A stretch of DNA of 64,000 bases from Ixodes scapularis (taxonomy: Eukaryota; Arthropoda; Arachnida; Ixodida; Ixodidae), in assembly GCF_016920785.2 (NCBI RefSeq), contig NW_024609839.1:20585085-20649084 (forward strand), read 5' to 3'. The notes below the pieces were generated by a model. That model did not search any database and was not told where the DNA came from. It saw only the letters and a program-made list of their open reading frames with translations. This document shows, piece after piece, positions 10,480-22,041 of the stretch (positions within the stretch are counted from its first letter, which is position 1; the number at the start of each line of letters is the position of its first letter). The translations under genes were made by a program, and so were the position numbers.

Positions 10480-11990
10480 GTGCTGAATCGTGTAAGAGTA
10501 TTTGGAATATTGATCGATTTCTATTTTCTGGTGGGCGTCGACTTCTACTCCAAGTGGCCCGAGGTTTTTCTGATGAACAGCACATCGGCTGAAGCAACTA
10601 TTGAAAAGCTGAGGGAGCTGTTTAGTCATTTCGGTCTGCCGAAATGACTGATGGTTTTGTCAGTGACAATGGCCCCCAATTTTATTTTCAAGAATTTGAG
10701 ATTTTCTTGCGACAGAATGGTGCGAGGCACGTCAGGACCGCCCCCCCCCCCCCCCCCCCAATCCGTCAAGTAATGGGTTGGCTGAGGGCTTCATTCGCAC
10801 CCTGAAGCGCAAGACACATGCTCGAAAATTCCATCCGATCGGACATCCGATCCGGCAGTACGGCTGCCTGATCCGAGAAATTTGGTCGCTTCAGAACGTC
10901 GGATCGGCGATCCGGCGTGCGTCCAACGTGCCAGATAGTTTCGCAGCGCGGACGCACTGTCGGAAGCGTCCAGCCAATGACAGCGCAGTTTGCGCGAACG
11001 TCATGATGACGTACTGGATCTGGCGGGACGGGCGAGGGGAAGCCGGGCGCATGAATTCTGCTGACTCATTCGAGAAAGATGGCCCCAGCAAAGAATGCAC
11101 GCGCTAGCGAGAACGAGGTGGTAATTTCGCTCGTGCGAACTGAACCGTAAATCTGCGACCAGAGATGACCTCCGGGGTCCGCTGGAACGCTGGGATCTCC
11201 TGGGGCCTGGGCGGAGCCGAACGGATCGTCGTGTCGCATGCAAGGTCGGAAGCGTGTGTCTCAAACTGTCGCGTGCGGCAATTCGGAGCGCCGTTCGGAC
11301 TGTCGGATCGGACGTCGGATCGAACGATACTGCCGTCCATGAGTCTCGCGCTTGAAGGAGGCCTTACTAAAAGAGATGACGGGCCAGCCTCTGTCCCGTC
11401 GACTAGCAAGATTCTTGTTAGCTTACAGGAACAAACCGCACGCCACACCCCTTCAGAGTCTTGCGGAGTTGCTGCTTCGGCGGCGGCTCACTACCCGTCT
11501 GAACAGACTGCGATCCTCTACAGAGGAAACTGTTTACCGCAAGCAGGACGTGCTACAGCTGAAGCACGGTGGCAAGGACCGACACTTCGATTCTGGTGAC
11601 AAGGTGTACGTCAAGAACTTCCGGCCGGGTCAGAGAAAGTTGCACGGAGTCGTCATGGCTAGATCGGGACCTGTCTCCTACTGGCTTCGCGTGACCACAC
11701 CGCGGGGGACCTTCGTGTGGCGGCGACACCAAGACAACCTGCGGTTGCGGGAGATCTCTACCCCAGAGGCGGAGGAAGGTGGTTCGCTGATACCGATTGT
11801 CCTGCCATCATCGACAACCTGCTGCAAGGGGGACTCCTGAACGAGCTGCCTCCATTTCGGACACTTGTGGTAGAGGGACAAGACATGGGTTCAACTCCAG
11901 TCTCCTGTCCTCCCCGAGCCCAGCCGCAAGAAACACAGCGCCGGTATCCCGAATGGCAACGGCGTGCGCCTGATAAGTTTGCGGCTTAAG
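10480..11990 (+). pseudogene. Ty3/gypsy integrase, split by a TIR element
   Basis: Integrase core and C-terminal domain of the same LTR element. FLVGVDFYSKWPEVF holds the first catalytic D, and DGFVSDNGPQFYFQEF near 10655 the second D. SSNGLAEGFIRTLK near 10770-10805 should hold the last E-type region (here G for the usual E/A). The frame shifts near 10650. A run of 19 C (10741-10759) sits between the second and third motifs. The codons for IRTLK|EALLKE are separated by a 543-base insertion (10808-11350). After it the protein continues at 11352-11840 with RFLLAYRNKPHATP, FDSGDKVYVKNF and WRRHQDNLR, the GPF/Y-like C-terminal module. The zinc-binding N-terminal domain is absent. Confidence 0.85.
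10808..11350. mobile_element. Non-autonomous TIR element in the integrase
   Basis: The 543-base insertion starts CGCAAGACACATG and ends, reverse-complemented, CGCGAGACTCATG; similarity continues inward for about 45 bases through repeated GGATCGGA-type words. It is flanked by CCTGAAG (10801-10807) and CTTGAAG (11351-11357), a 7-base duplication with one change, and removing it rejoins the integrase frame. No transposase is encoded, so it is a MITE-like element; the superfamily is not clear. Confidence 0.8.
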
Positions 11991-12177
11991 AAACTAGAGA
12001 AAAAAATGAGGACTGTATTTTTCAGAACTAATTATTTTGTCTGTTTTTACTTCGTACTTTTGAGAGCTTCAAGTATTCTCGTGTTTTGTTAAATTGTCAT
12101 ATCGTGTTAATTTGTGAGTATTGTAGTGGAACGCCGTCGAATGGTATTACTGTGCTGAACTAAGTGTGGGGGAGAGT

Positions 12178-12398
12178 TGTATGGGTGATGCAATAAGCGG
12201 GCAACAGCGAGCGCGCGCTCGTGCGTCTAGCGGCACTGTTCCTGGGCGCCATATCTATCTGAGCCAGGGTACCGTTTGCACCACCCGCTGCTGCCCTGCC
12301 GCTCGCTCACACCCGTGGCTATGTGTCGTACTCCGGCAGTCCTGCAATAAAGATGTTCTAGCGAAGAACCTTATCGGCCTGTTATTTTAGATACTACA
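12178..12398 (+). mobile_element. 3' LTR of the Ty3/gypsy element
   Basis: A 221-base stretch begins TGTATGGGTGATGC just after a purine tract (GTGGGGGAGAG, the likely polypurine primer) and ends in ATACTACA. The first 90 bases repeat at 906-994. AATAAAG near 12346 could be the polyadenylation signal. No matching 5-base target duplication is seen outside the two LTR ends. Confidence 0.75.
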
Positions 12399-13496
12399 AT
12401 ACCTAATTCTTTTCAGTCACGTTAATCACAACCAGGCTGTACATGATCGCAACAGGACGCCACAGTATTAATGGACCGGTTATACGAGTATTTACCGCTG
12501 TCGACGCATCTAAAACCAGACTTGTTTGCTTCAGAAATCCACTAGAGCTGGTGATATTGCACGAATCCTTTGTTTTGCACAGACTCAATTGCCATGATTG
12601 TAAAAAGTTTTTTTTTCTGAAATACATCGAGACTTGCACTTGTACGTACGTTTTGTACAGATTTCGTCTGTACAACGCATTTATCATATGCATCTTGAAA
12701 GCTTAAAAGCGTCAGCAGCTTACTTTATAGCAATAGGATATTTATACAATTTACTGCAAGAAAATCAATTGTACGTGCTCTTGCTTATAGCATACTGAGG
12801 TGTGGTCTCACATTACTTGGTAACTCCACAGAAGCTTGAAAATTAAAATTGACCGAATTCTTCAATGTTTGTAAAAAAAAATGTCGTGTACAATTTCGAA
12901 CTTATGCTAGGGCAGACATCTTCGAGGCTTCACAGTTGTTGAATTTTCGTTCAATTCATTTTCAATGTGTTGTTCTCTCTCATTTTTGGTGTAATGATTT
13001 CAAACATCCACGTGTGTCCAGCAGAGATTTGAGCAGCTGAGATTGTCTTATATTCCCTCGGTGTTATATGATATATGTTAAGCAAGGTTGTTCCTAGTGT
13101 GTGCCATATTTAGTCAATAGAGTCCATGATTACTTTTAAAAGCGAATATAAAGAGAATATGCTAAAACTCTAACTTTTTTTCAAAGTAATTCTGTTCTAA
13201 ATTTTTCTTCATTATTGCTCTTGGATATTTTTTATTTATTTTTCCACTTTGTTATTTTGACTATTTATTTTACTCATGTGACTATATACTTCTTTGCTTG
13301 CTATGTGTTCTATGACTTCTTTGATATTTGTGTCGTTTCACTCGCTGGGTTTTCTCCGTTAAGCCTCCACTGTCTTCGACAGATCCGTAACCTCATGCTG
13401 TATTTAAGATATGTGAAATAAATATATTATTATTATTAGTAGTAGTAGTAGTAGTAGTTTTATCATTATTATAAAAGAAAATGGGAAGGCTTGAGA
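12399..13496. other. No gene; AT-rich, LINE-like tail and microsatellite
   Basis: No protein motif on either strand. The right end (about 13300-13440) reads like a plus-strand LINE 3' end: a pyrimidine-rich 3'UTR, GTGAAATAAATA, then a TTA repeat and a GTA repeat (13425-13458). Confidence 0.4.
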
Positions 13497-13688
13497 GATT
13501 GATTGATTGATTGATTGGGTTTTAGTGGCGCAAAAGCATCTAAGGCTATAATGCGCCAAGTACATACACTATTGCTGGGAGAGGGTTAAGGAGAAGAAAG
13601 AGCTTTAGTAGCAGATGATAGGATAAAACAATGAACATGACCTATGTATAAGTGTAAAAGGAATGGACATGAGTTCAAAACAGTAAAA
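13497..13688 (-). mobile_element. 3' end of minus-strand I-superfamily LINE
   Basis: On the minus strand the element ends TTTTGCGCCACTAAAACCC followed by five copies of AATC (13497-13516 on the plus strand as GATT). The GCGCCA.TAAA motif is shared with the two plus-strand copies, but the terminal microsatellite differs (AATC here, ATC in the full-length copy). Confidence 0.8.
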
Positions 13689-16600
13689 TCACAGTCGGTG
13701 TAGAAAGCCGATTGCTTTGAGAAAGTTAAAAACACAAGAGTGTGGTATGAGGGGTTCATCACCAAGTAAAATCATCAGATGTAGGGGAGTATGCTCTTTG
13801 TAAAGCTGTGAAAAGTGGTTACGGCGTTCTAGGCCATACGAATTGCATTCAATTAAAATATGAAGTATAGTCAAAGGACAATGGCAATGTTCGCACTGTG
13901 GGGCATCTTCACCCCGCAAAAGATGCCCATGTGTGAGCCGTGTATGGCCAATCCTTAGACGGCAGAGTACCACCTCGTAGAATCGTTCACGGTGCCGAGC
14001 ACTCTCCCATTCCTTCAAGAGTTGTTTCACCATATGCAACTTATTGTTTATCTCAGTATCCCACTCATGTTGCCATCTCTGCAGTATGCAATGTCTAGCC
14101 ACATTGTGATAATCCTTGTGGGGAATTTCATTAAGGTGCACAATTTGTGTGGCCGCAGAGTGCGCAGCTTGATATGCCTCCTCATTACCCGGGATGCCAA
14201 CATGACTTGGCACCCAGCAGAACACAATATCACATTTGTTTTTGATTGCACAGATTATTTTACTCTGCAGATGTGAAACCAACGGGTTTGTGGGGATATT
14301 CAAGGAAACAAGGGCTTTCAATGAGCTTAAAGAGTCTGTGTATACTACGGAGCGACGCAGCCTCTTCTCAACGATATGTTCAACAGCAAGAAGTAGACCA
14401 TGCAACTCTGCCGTTAGAATTGTGGCAAAGGGGTTCAGTCTTTTTACCTTGGAAACAGATGGTCCGATCATTGCACAGCCTACAAACGATTCAGTTTTAG
14501 TACCATCTGTATAAACGCTTGTGTAGTGCTGATAGTGGCTCTGTAGTTCGAAGAACTCTTGCCTCAGCGCTTCGTCCGGAGTGTCTTTCTTGCTGTGTTT
14601 TGTCAGTGTAAAGTCACAATGGACGAGGGAGTAATCCCAAGGAGCTACAGTGTCTCTGTGCTGTGTCACGCAGGGTTTGGGCTCCAGACCAAAAAGTTCT
14701 GCTGCCGTAGTATTTCTCAAGGCAAAAGGAGGAACAAGACTTGGCTTATTTTGGAAAGTCCTTTGAAACCTAATTTTTACAATAGAATCATGAGCAGGAT
14801 GGAGAGGAACAGACCTTACTCGGAGTGAATACATAAATCCTAGAGCAAAGCGTCTTTTCTCAAGAGAGACCTCATTGGCCTCCGCATAAAGGCTGGGAAC
14901 CGGTTAGGTGCGGAATGCTCCGATAGACAGCCGTAGCCCCTGATTATGAATAGGGACTAACATCTTCAATACTGATGCTTTAGCTGAGCCATACACAAAG
15001 CTGCCATAATCTAGACGGGAGCGAACCACTGAACGATAAATGCGTAAAAGGCACAATCTATCAGAACCCCAAGATTGATGAGACAATACTTTTAGGATAT
15101 TAAGTGATTTTGTGCATTTCAACTTCAACTGCTTAATGTGAGAAACAAAAGATAATTTTGAATCAAACAGAAGACCTAAAAACTTATGTTCACTCTTCAC
15201 AGCTATAGGCAGTCCATAAATGGTTAATGAAGGATCTTGAAAAATTCCTCGCCGGCGGGAAAAGCATACACACACAGTTTTTTCTGTGGAAAACCTGAAA
15301 CCATTGGTATCAGCCCAGTTCGTCAATTTGTTGATAGCCAGTTGAACTCTCCTTTCACATATGGAGCGGTTACATGATGATACTGAAACTTGGATGTCAT
15401 CAACATAAATAGAGTATTGAACTGAAGGAGATATTACTCGGGCAATGGAGTTTATTTTTATAATGAAAAGAGTGACACTAAGTACACCACCCTGGGGAAC
15501 ACCATTTTCCTGTACAAAATCCCGAGAGAAAGTTGTTCCAAGTTTCACACAAACGGAGCGGCACCCTAAATAGCTTTTAATGATGCCGAACATGCTCCCG
15601 CAAATACCGATGTTGATGAGGTCTTGCAGGATTCCGAATCGCCAGGCAGTATCATAAGCCTTCTCCAGATCAAAAAACACAGAAAGGCAGTGCTGTTTGT
15701 TAACAAATGCCTCTCTCACGGCTGTCTCGAAGCGAACCAGGTGGTCCACTGTGGATCGTGCCGACCGAAAGCCGCATTGATACCCGTCTAGAATTTTGTG
15801 AGTTTCAAGATAATCCATAAGCCTTCTGTTACTTATTCGTTCCAGAGTCTTTGATAGACAGCTAGTCAATGCAATAGGCCTATAACTAGAAGCACTAGAA
15901 GGATCCTTTCCTGGTTTAAGCAAGGGTACTACAAAGGCCACCTTCCAAGAAGTTGGAAAGTGGCCTTCAGACCAAATTCTATTGAAAAGATATAAAATGA
16001 GTTGAACAGTTGAAGGATGAAGATGTTGAAGCATAATATAATGAATTCCATCTGGGCCAGGTGCAGTCTGCTTAGGGGAATGAAGAACCATTTCAAGTTC
16101 ATGCAACGTAAGTGGAGCATTATATGGGTCTTGATAGCCACTCGAACTATTGACAGACCTTTTTTCTACCTGTACTTTGTGTCGAAGGAAAGTAGGCGTG
16201 TAGTTCCTTGAGCTGGAAACGAACTTGAAGTGTTCGCCAAGAATGTCTGCCGGTTCTTCGAAGCTTTCAGGGCATATTCCATTTTTTGTCAAAAAAGGAA
16301 TGAAAACGCATGGTAAGAGCCATTTATTTCGTGGACTCGATCTCATACCTCCTTTGGTGTCGCCTGACTATTTATAGATGACGAATACTTCATCCAACAA
16401 TGTCTTTTAGACAGCCTGCGAACAAATCGCGCAGAAGCCTTCATTTTCTTGAAAGTAACAAGGTTGCTCGGTGTAGGGTACCGCCTAAAAATGCCCCATG
16501 CTCTGTTTTGCTTCTTTTTAGCCTTTTGGCAATCTTCATTCCACCATGGCTTCGGACGTTTGGGAAGGTGAGTGGATGTCATGGGTATTGCGATCATAGC

Positions 16601-17449
16601 AGCTTCTAATATGTGCTTAGTAATATGGTCTACTGCCTCTTCAATAGAAAGTTGATGGAGAGATGTAATAGCTAAAACAGAGGATTGTTTGAAAAGTGTC
16701 CAATTGGCTTTGTCAATCTTCCACCTAGGTGTCCGAGTTGGAAGTGTAATAGGGTGATTGTGAAAGTCTAAAATAATTGGAAAATGATCACTGCCATATG
16801 GATTAGGAATGACTTTCCATGTTAGAAAAGGAAACAATGTGGGATGCACAATTTAAAGATCAACTGATGTGAATGTGCGTGTTACTGATGAAAAATGTGT
16901 AGATTCTTTCGAGTTGAGCAAACATAATCCTGATGACAGTAAAAAACGCTCAATAAGTGCTCTTCGTGTATCTTTTCGTCCACTTCCCCAGGGAGGATTA
17001 TGAGCATTAAAATCACCCACAAGCACAAAAGGAGAAGGAAGCTGATCACAAAGTAATTCAAGTTCCTCATACTTAAGCGGGTAGTTTGGAGGTATATATA
17101 CTGAACAAATAGTAATCAATCGGTTAGTCAGTATACGGGTAGCAACGGCCTCTAGTTCAGTGTTTAAGGGTACTTCCAAACATGGTTCAGAGCGTTGCAA
17201 AACGACATCAGAACCTCCAGATGGATGGCTTGAATACTGCCGATCTTTCCGAAACACTTGGAAATGCCTGGGGACATTTGTGTGACTCTCTTTTAGGTGA
17301 GTCTCTTGCAAACAGAGGGCAATGGGACTGTGTTCCTCTAGTATATCAGTAATATCATCATAGTTTGCAAGAAGACCTCGACAGTTCCATTGTAGAACAA
17401 GTGGAGGCATTATTTTATAAAAGAGATGCAAGTATAAAAATACAATCAA
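13689..17449 (-). pseudogene. I-superfamily LINE ORF2 (EN, RT, RNase H), four lesions
   Basis: Nearly complete ORF2 equivalent to the intact protein at 25771-29481. EN: LQWNCRGLLAN, LQETHLKE, LVGDFNAHNPPWG and GSDHFPI are all present. RT: SYRPIALTSCLSKTLE, FFDLEKAYDT, QENGVPQGGVLSVTLF and IYVDDIQVS. RNase H: YTDGTKTE, LTAELHGLLLA, VYTDSLSS and WVPSHVGIPGNEEA, then the knuckle CEHCHCPLTILHILIEC. Damage: a TAA after FTSVDL near 16855, a TGA replacing W in KEVWDR near 16345, a frameshift at a T-run near 16300, and a TAA near 14905 after GAFRT. The two halves on each side stay in frame. So few lesions suggest a recent insertion. Confidence 0.9.
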
Positions 17450-17484
17450 CTACTCTGGTCTTGGGATGACGTTCCCAGAGGAAA

Positions 17485-18610
17485 CTACTTTGGAGGTATT
17501 ACTGTTTTTTTCGTTTTTTTCTTTGTTTTAGAAATCTCCCATTCCATATCGTCCTGATCGGACGAAAGAGCGGAAGGCTCGGTGGCCTCGTCCCTCGCCT
17601 CCACCTCTTGAGACGAGGCTTGTTGTGTAGGTTTGGGCAAAGTCGAGGTACGGGGCCGGACTCCCCGGCCACGACCGCCCTCACTCAAAGGGGCAGCAGC
17701 GGAGGTGCTGGGCTGAACGTCGCCCAACTCCATCCGTCCCCGCCCCTCAGCTGTTGAAGGAGCGGCGTGATGCCGGTCCTTGGACGAGGCCCTCTCCCGT
17801 GAGTTGGGGCGAGACTCTCGCTCCTTCTCCCTGGGGGGACATCTTGGGGTGGAGGCAGCTAGGGGGGCTCCCTGCCTGTCCCGTGGTCGAGAGGCAGCTG
17901 GTGCGCTTCCTCCAGAAACCAGGGGAAGCTGCTGCCGCTGCTGGGGGGTTGGGGACTGAAGAGCCACTGCCAGGACCTCAGGAGAGACCTGAGTGGCCTT
18001 CGATTCTGTTCGCGGTGCTGGTCCCCTTTGCACCGCCTGCGCAAACGTTCCTTTTGCGAAAAAGGTACACTGTTGTTTTGCCTCTTGGTAGGTAATATTC
18101 TTTTGTGCTTTAAGGGTTAAGATTTCTTTTTCCCGCTTCCATTGTGGGCATGTTCTAGCATAAGCAGCATGGTTGCCTTGGCAGTTAAGACAGTTGAGAG
18201 TATTCTCACAAATGTCAGCAACATGGTCGTTGCTGCCACACTTTGCGCAAGTTTCACCGCCCCGACAGTTTCGCGAGCCATGCCCGAAGCGCTGACACCG
18301 GAAACACCTTTGTGGGTTGGGGATAAAAGGCCGGACTTTGCAGTGTAGGTAACCAGCTTTAACGGTCGTAGGAAGCGTATGCAGTTCAAAAGTCAGGATC
18401 AAATGCTTGGTTGGCTGCTCCTGCCCGTCTTTACGGATGGTGATCCGCTTGACGGCCACCACTGCCTGTTTCTGGAGTCCAGCCAGAATTTCATCCTCAG
18501 TGCAATCTACCAGATCAAGCTCAGCGATAACACCTCGAACACTATTCAGTGTCCGATGTGGGCTTACTTTTATCTGGTGTTCGCCTAGACATGTCTGTTT
18601 TAAAAGCGTC
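17485..18610 (-). pseudogene. I-superfamily LINE ORF1 (zinc-knuckle), 5' truncated
   Basis: Gag-like RNA-binding protein of the same element. Homology to the intact ORF1 (24139-25644) starts at LGEHQIKVSPHRTLNSVRG and includes YLHCKVRPFIPNPQRC, with three CCHC-type knuckles (CFRCQRFGHGSRNC, CAKCGSNDHVADIC, CLNCQGNHAAYARTC), then EKEILTLKAQKNITYQEAK. The basic, serine/proline-rich C-terminal half follows. Upstream of about 18610 the similarity ends, so roughly the first 110 residues and the whole 5'UTR are missing, as expected for incomplete reverse transcription. The ORF1 stop lies about 35 bases before the ORF2 start region. Confidence 0.9.
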
Positions 18611-18990
18611 CCCCTATTGGAAAAACGTACAAGAAACAAACCTGCTGCTTGTACAGTCCTGGTATGACACCACCATAATTTATTGTTATTATACATGCAG
18701 CTAGTTTGGTTTTGCGTTCTCCATGACTGGAGATACCGGCACCGCTATGGCTCCGGGTCTGTCTATACTGGCAGCCGGTTTGCTCGCCGATATGACTCGG
18801 TATGGCTGGTATGATTTTGCGTCCGATGACGTAGGCGACCGCCATCTTTCCAACGAAACGCCTATACCACAAGACCACCGGTATAACTAAACCATACATG
18901 CAGAAAGACGACCGCCATCTTCCAACAAAAACGTCCATCGTTTACCACCGGTATCGTTACATACATCATACATGTCGAAAAATAACATAA
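18611..18990. other. No gene; short internal repeats
   Basis: No protein motif. The phrase GACCGCCATCTT followed by CCAAC occurs twice (near 18838 and 18909), and several GGTAT/ATACC words are scattered, suggesting a small unidentified repeat. Confidence 0.35.
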
Positions 18991-19155
18991 GCCGCGTTTA
19001 CATGAATGCGACTTAGTCGCATTGAATCCAGTTGCCGCATTCAATATGCGGTCATGTAACCGGCATAATGCGCAAAGCGCATCGCATTAAAGTCGCTAGA
19101 CAGAGGTGGATCGAGATGGCGAGTGCGCATTCATTCAGCCCATGTAAACGAAGAT
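18991..19155. mobile_element. Possible small TIR element
   Basis: GCGTTTACATGAATGCGAC at the left and, inverted, CGTTTACATGGGCTGAATG at the right (ending near 19151) bracket a stretch full of GCGCAT/ATGCGC words. The inverted ends match imperfectly and no target duplication was identified. Confidence 0.3.
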
Positions 19156-20380
19156 CGCATCGCATTTTGGAACGGGGAGGATTATCGGAAGGCGCTCGCT
19201 GCGGGAGCGAGTGAACAGCTGAGAACATGGTGGCGGCCAACCTCGTCGGCGGCGCGGAGAGCGGTCCCGCAATTTTTTTCCCGAGAACAAACGCAAGCTT
19301 TTATTGCGATCATAAGTAAGCGGAATTTAGCGGAGCTGCTCGGTGAGGGCGGCCCCGTCCAAACCTTTGCGAAGTACGACTTGCGCGTCCGAAGGGGTCA
19401 CAAAGGCTTCGGTGCAAGCACGCATGACACCGAGAGCTCCGATCACTGTAGAGCACTGCATGGTTGCGCAGAACGAGCAGCTCCTACCTCGCTGCCGTTC
19501 CTGGCTGCGCAAGAGCCTCTCGGACTCGGGGTCTGGTCGCGATCGGCGAGTTCTGGCGCGGCGAAACGTGGAGGCTTCCTCAAAGCGTGCACACACACGT
19601 CGCCTCTCGTTCAGAGTGGACCGGCGGCCCGGACTGGAGTCCTAAACGCCTTGGTTTTGATGCTTCTTCCGTCTCCCAACTTCTTCCACAGCACCGAAGA
19701 CAGCGGGCGCGATCTTTACGTTCACTGAATGCGTCGAAAGGCCTCCACGTGCGATGCACCGGAAAACGTGGTGCGGCTGGTGCCGGAACGGAACTGACGG
19801 AACTGCATAACTTCGAGCTTTGAGTCAACGTGCACGGCAACAAAACGATCGTGACACTAAGTCGCGGATACCGCATCGCCGGTCGACAGGGGCAAATGGC
19901 CCGTTGCTCGTATCGTGGGCCGTGACTCGTACTCGGCCAACTCGGCGTCTTTTCGTGGCCCCTCGCGTCGTCGCAACCAGCCGCAAACATACCAGCCCGC
20001 GACCGTGGCCGATGTCGGAGAAAAGCGAAACCGAAACGTAAAGCTTCCGCCCAGTGGCTTCCGCTGCCGCGCCTTTTCTAACTTCCCGGCCAGTCCCGGT
20101 TTACACGCTTCCGGTCGTCGTGGAGATGGCGACGCAGCCAGACGTAGCGGTTTTGGCGCTGGCTCCTTCTGCGTTTTACGGGACAGATGTTTTACGGTCC
20201 GTTTCTACTGCGTCTCTGGCTCTCAACTCGACGACGCCTCTCATGGTTCAACCAGGCGTGGTCAGCCGGGGTCAGCACTGCGCGGCCGGCTCAACTCGTC
20301 CGATCGCCGGACCGCAGGCGACTTCCGATTTCGGCCGTTAGGCCTAGGATCCGAAGGACTCTGTTTCCGTGAAGCGGTAA
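19156..20380 (+). other. GC-rich region, possible first exon of a host transcript
   Basis: About 1.2 kb is clearly richer in GC and CpG than its surroundings. The frame at 19123-19728 contains FFSREQTQAFIAIISKRNLAELL, which faintly resembles a Myb/SANT-like helix, but the rest is unconvincing. Near 20376 AAGCG|GTAAGC would make a good 5' splice site. I can support only a CpG-rich, possibly transcribed segment, not a named gene. Confidence 0.25.
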
Positions 20381-21593
20381 GCGAATCTCGTCCCGTTTTC
20401 GTTCTACTTTTAAATTACGTTAGGTGCGCTACAGTGTAAGCATGCGTGCCAAGTGTTCGTGACAATTTTGAACTAGAGTAATTGTGCTTCATTGCGGTTT
20501 GTCATTTACGAAAAAGTAAATCGAGCAATGAACGAGGAGCCGTGCTTGAAAACGATGTATGTACGATGTTAACTTCTACCTGGGCGGCTTAAAAAAAAGT
20601 CAAGACTGGTTACGGTTGGATGCGAGGCTGGTCCCAATGCAATGGTAACCACTTAGAGCACCTTTCTGAACAGCATGTAAGCAATATAGCGATCAACGAG
20701 ACGAGCGACGACGAGAAGCTACGAGTGCCGGCGCCGAGCGACGAAGATTTCTCACTCTCGCTGCTTGCGCCGCTCGGTTCCTGGGCTTCTAGAAAACGTC
20801 GCTCATCACCTTGATCGCTCGCACCAATCGCTTTCATAATGTGTGTCTCGTCGCGCAGCTGACTACCGTGTTTATTCAAATATATGTCAACCTTTTTGTT
20901 TTTCTTTTCTTTTATTTATTTTTTTTTTTTTTCGGAAATCGTGACTAAAGAATTTCGACCTACATTCGCGACCAAATTTTGCGACCGTACCGGAGGCATG
21001 AAGCTATCGAGTCACCGAGCCGGCGTTGCCGTAGAGCTGCGCCGCTTCTTGTTTCCAAAAGCTTTTGTTAAACAACCGAAAACAACAGCGGTGGCCGATG
21101 CCGCTATCGCGCGCACCTCTTGGGGCATTGGATTTCGCCATCGCACCTCTAGCGTTCCCCTTGCTGGGCAATGGGGAAGGAGAGGAACGCGATGCGCCAT
21201 GCACTTTGTCCTCCATCCTCGCAAACGCGCACAGAAAAAGAAAAAAAAAAAAAAAAGATGTTACTTTTGTTAGTTGCATGAGGCGGCTCGGCTCGCGTGT
21301 TGCTCATGGCGACACGGCGGCTTTGTTTGCGTCTTTGTAGTTTGTCTTTCGTCGCTTCGCACCTTCTTTCGTTTCTTGTCGTCATTTTACAACGGTGTCA
21401 GTGAAGTATTGTGGCGGATTTGCGAGGATGTCTACCAAGCTTTGAAGTGATGTAAATAAAGGTTTCTTTCTTTTGCCCAAAATTTCCCCTGTTAAAAATA
21501 AAAAAAAGTCGACCTATATTTGAATTTGTTTTTTTTTTTTTATTCTCGGTGGGTCCAACAAATAGAGTTCGACCTATTTTCGAGTAAATACGG
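20381..21593. other. No gene; short repeated TCGACCTA words
   Basis: No protein motif. TTCGACCTACATTCG, GTCGACCTATATTTG and TTCGACCTATTTTCGAG occur near 20953, 21508 and 21568, the last followed by TAAATACGGTAA. They look like pieces of DNA-transposon ends, but no pair brackets a clear element. AATAAAGG near 21457 could be a polyadenylation signal. Confidence 0.3.
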
Positions 21594-21705
21594 TAACTTT
21601 AATTTTTATTTTGGGTTACGTCGGACGTAACTCGAATGCTTGACAGTTACGTTGGGCGTAACTTTAATTTTTATTTCGGGTTCCGTCGGACGGAACGTTA
21701 GACAC
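21594..21705. repeat. Direct repeat carrying three related palindromes
   Basis: TAACTTTAATTTTTATTT occurs at 21594 and again at 21659. Embedded are three 17-base palindromes at 21615-21631, 21646-21662 and 21680-21696, all of the form GTT-N-CGT-Y-GG-R-CG-N'-AAC. In the third, the A:T pair of the first is replaced by C:G on both arms. Confidence 0.6.
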
Positions 21706-21855
21706 TGCGTTACACTTAAGAAAAATAGGGGCTGATGGTTCATCATATAAACCAACCATTTGTGTTTAATTAAAGCGAATCACTGGCCTAAAAAAAATAC
21801 TGCTGTCCTATAGGAATGTAGCGCTTCAGATAAATTTGTAAATTTTTGCTTTTAG

Positions 21856-22041
21856 TCTCTGCCCCACCAGATACAACATCTGGCCTAAAGCAGTGTTCCA
21901 GATCTCCTTCCAAGACCTCAGGCGGGTCGTCATTCAATCCAGGAGGCGGCGGCGTCTCATGGGCGTGTTGCTGGTGCTTCTTACTGGATGGTGCTACCGA
22001 GGGAAAAGTGGTCGTGCTTGGGAAAGGCAAGTATGGCCGCC
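21856..22041 (+). CDS. Candidate host exon ending in a kinase-like glycine loop
   Basis: A 186-base open segment is flanked by strong splice signals: TTTTTGCTTTTAG before it and CGCC|GTAAGT after it. One frame is open throughout and ends VVVLGKGKYGR, matching the G-x-G-x-x-G nucleotide loop at the start of protein kinase domains; the intron would follow in phase 1. The part before it is Ser/Gly/Pro-rich and includes CCWCFLL. No following exon with the invariant VAIK lysine was found before the LINE at 23.5 kb. The reverse strand also has an open, proline-rich frame (21788-22030), so the call is only a candidate. Confidence 0.3.

Noticed and set aside
17754..18095. 113-codon plus-strand ORF
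   Set aside because: It is the opposite-strand shadow of the GC-rich LINE ORF1.
19123..19728. 201-codon ORF as a real protein
   Set aside because: It lies in a CpG-rich region where stops are rare; several overlapping frames are equally open, and only a weak Myb-like patch is visible.
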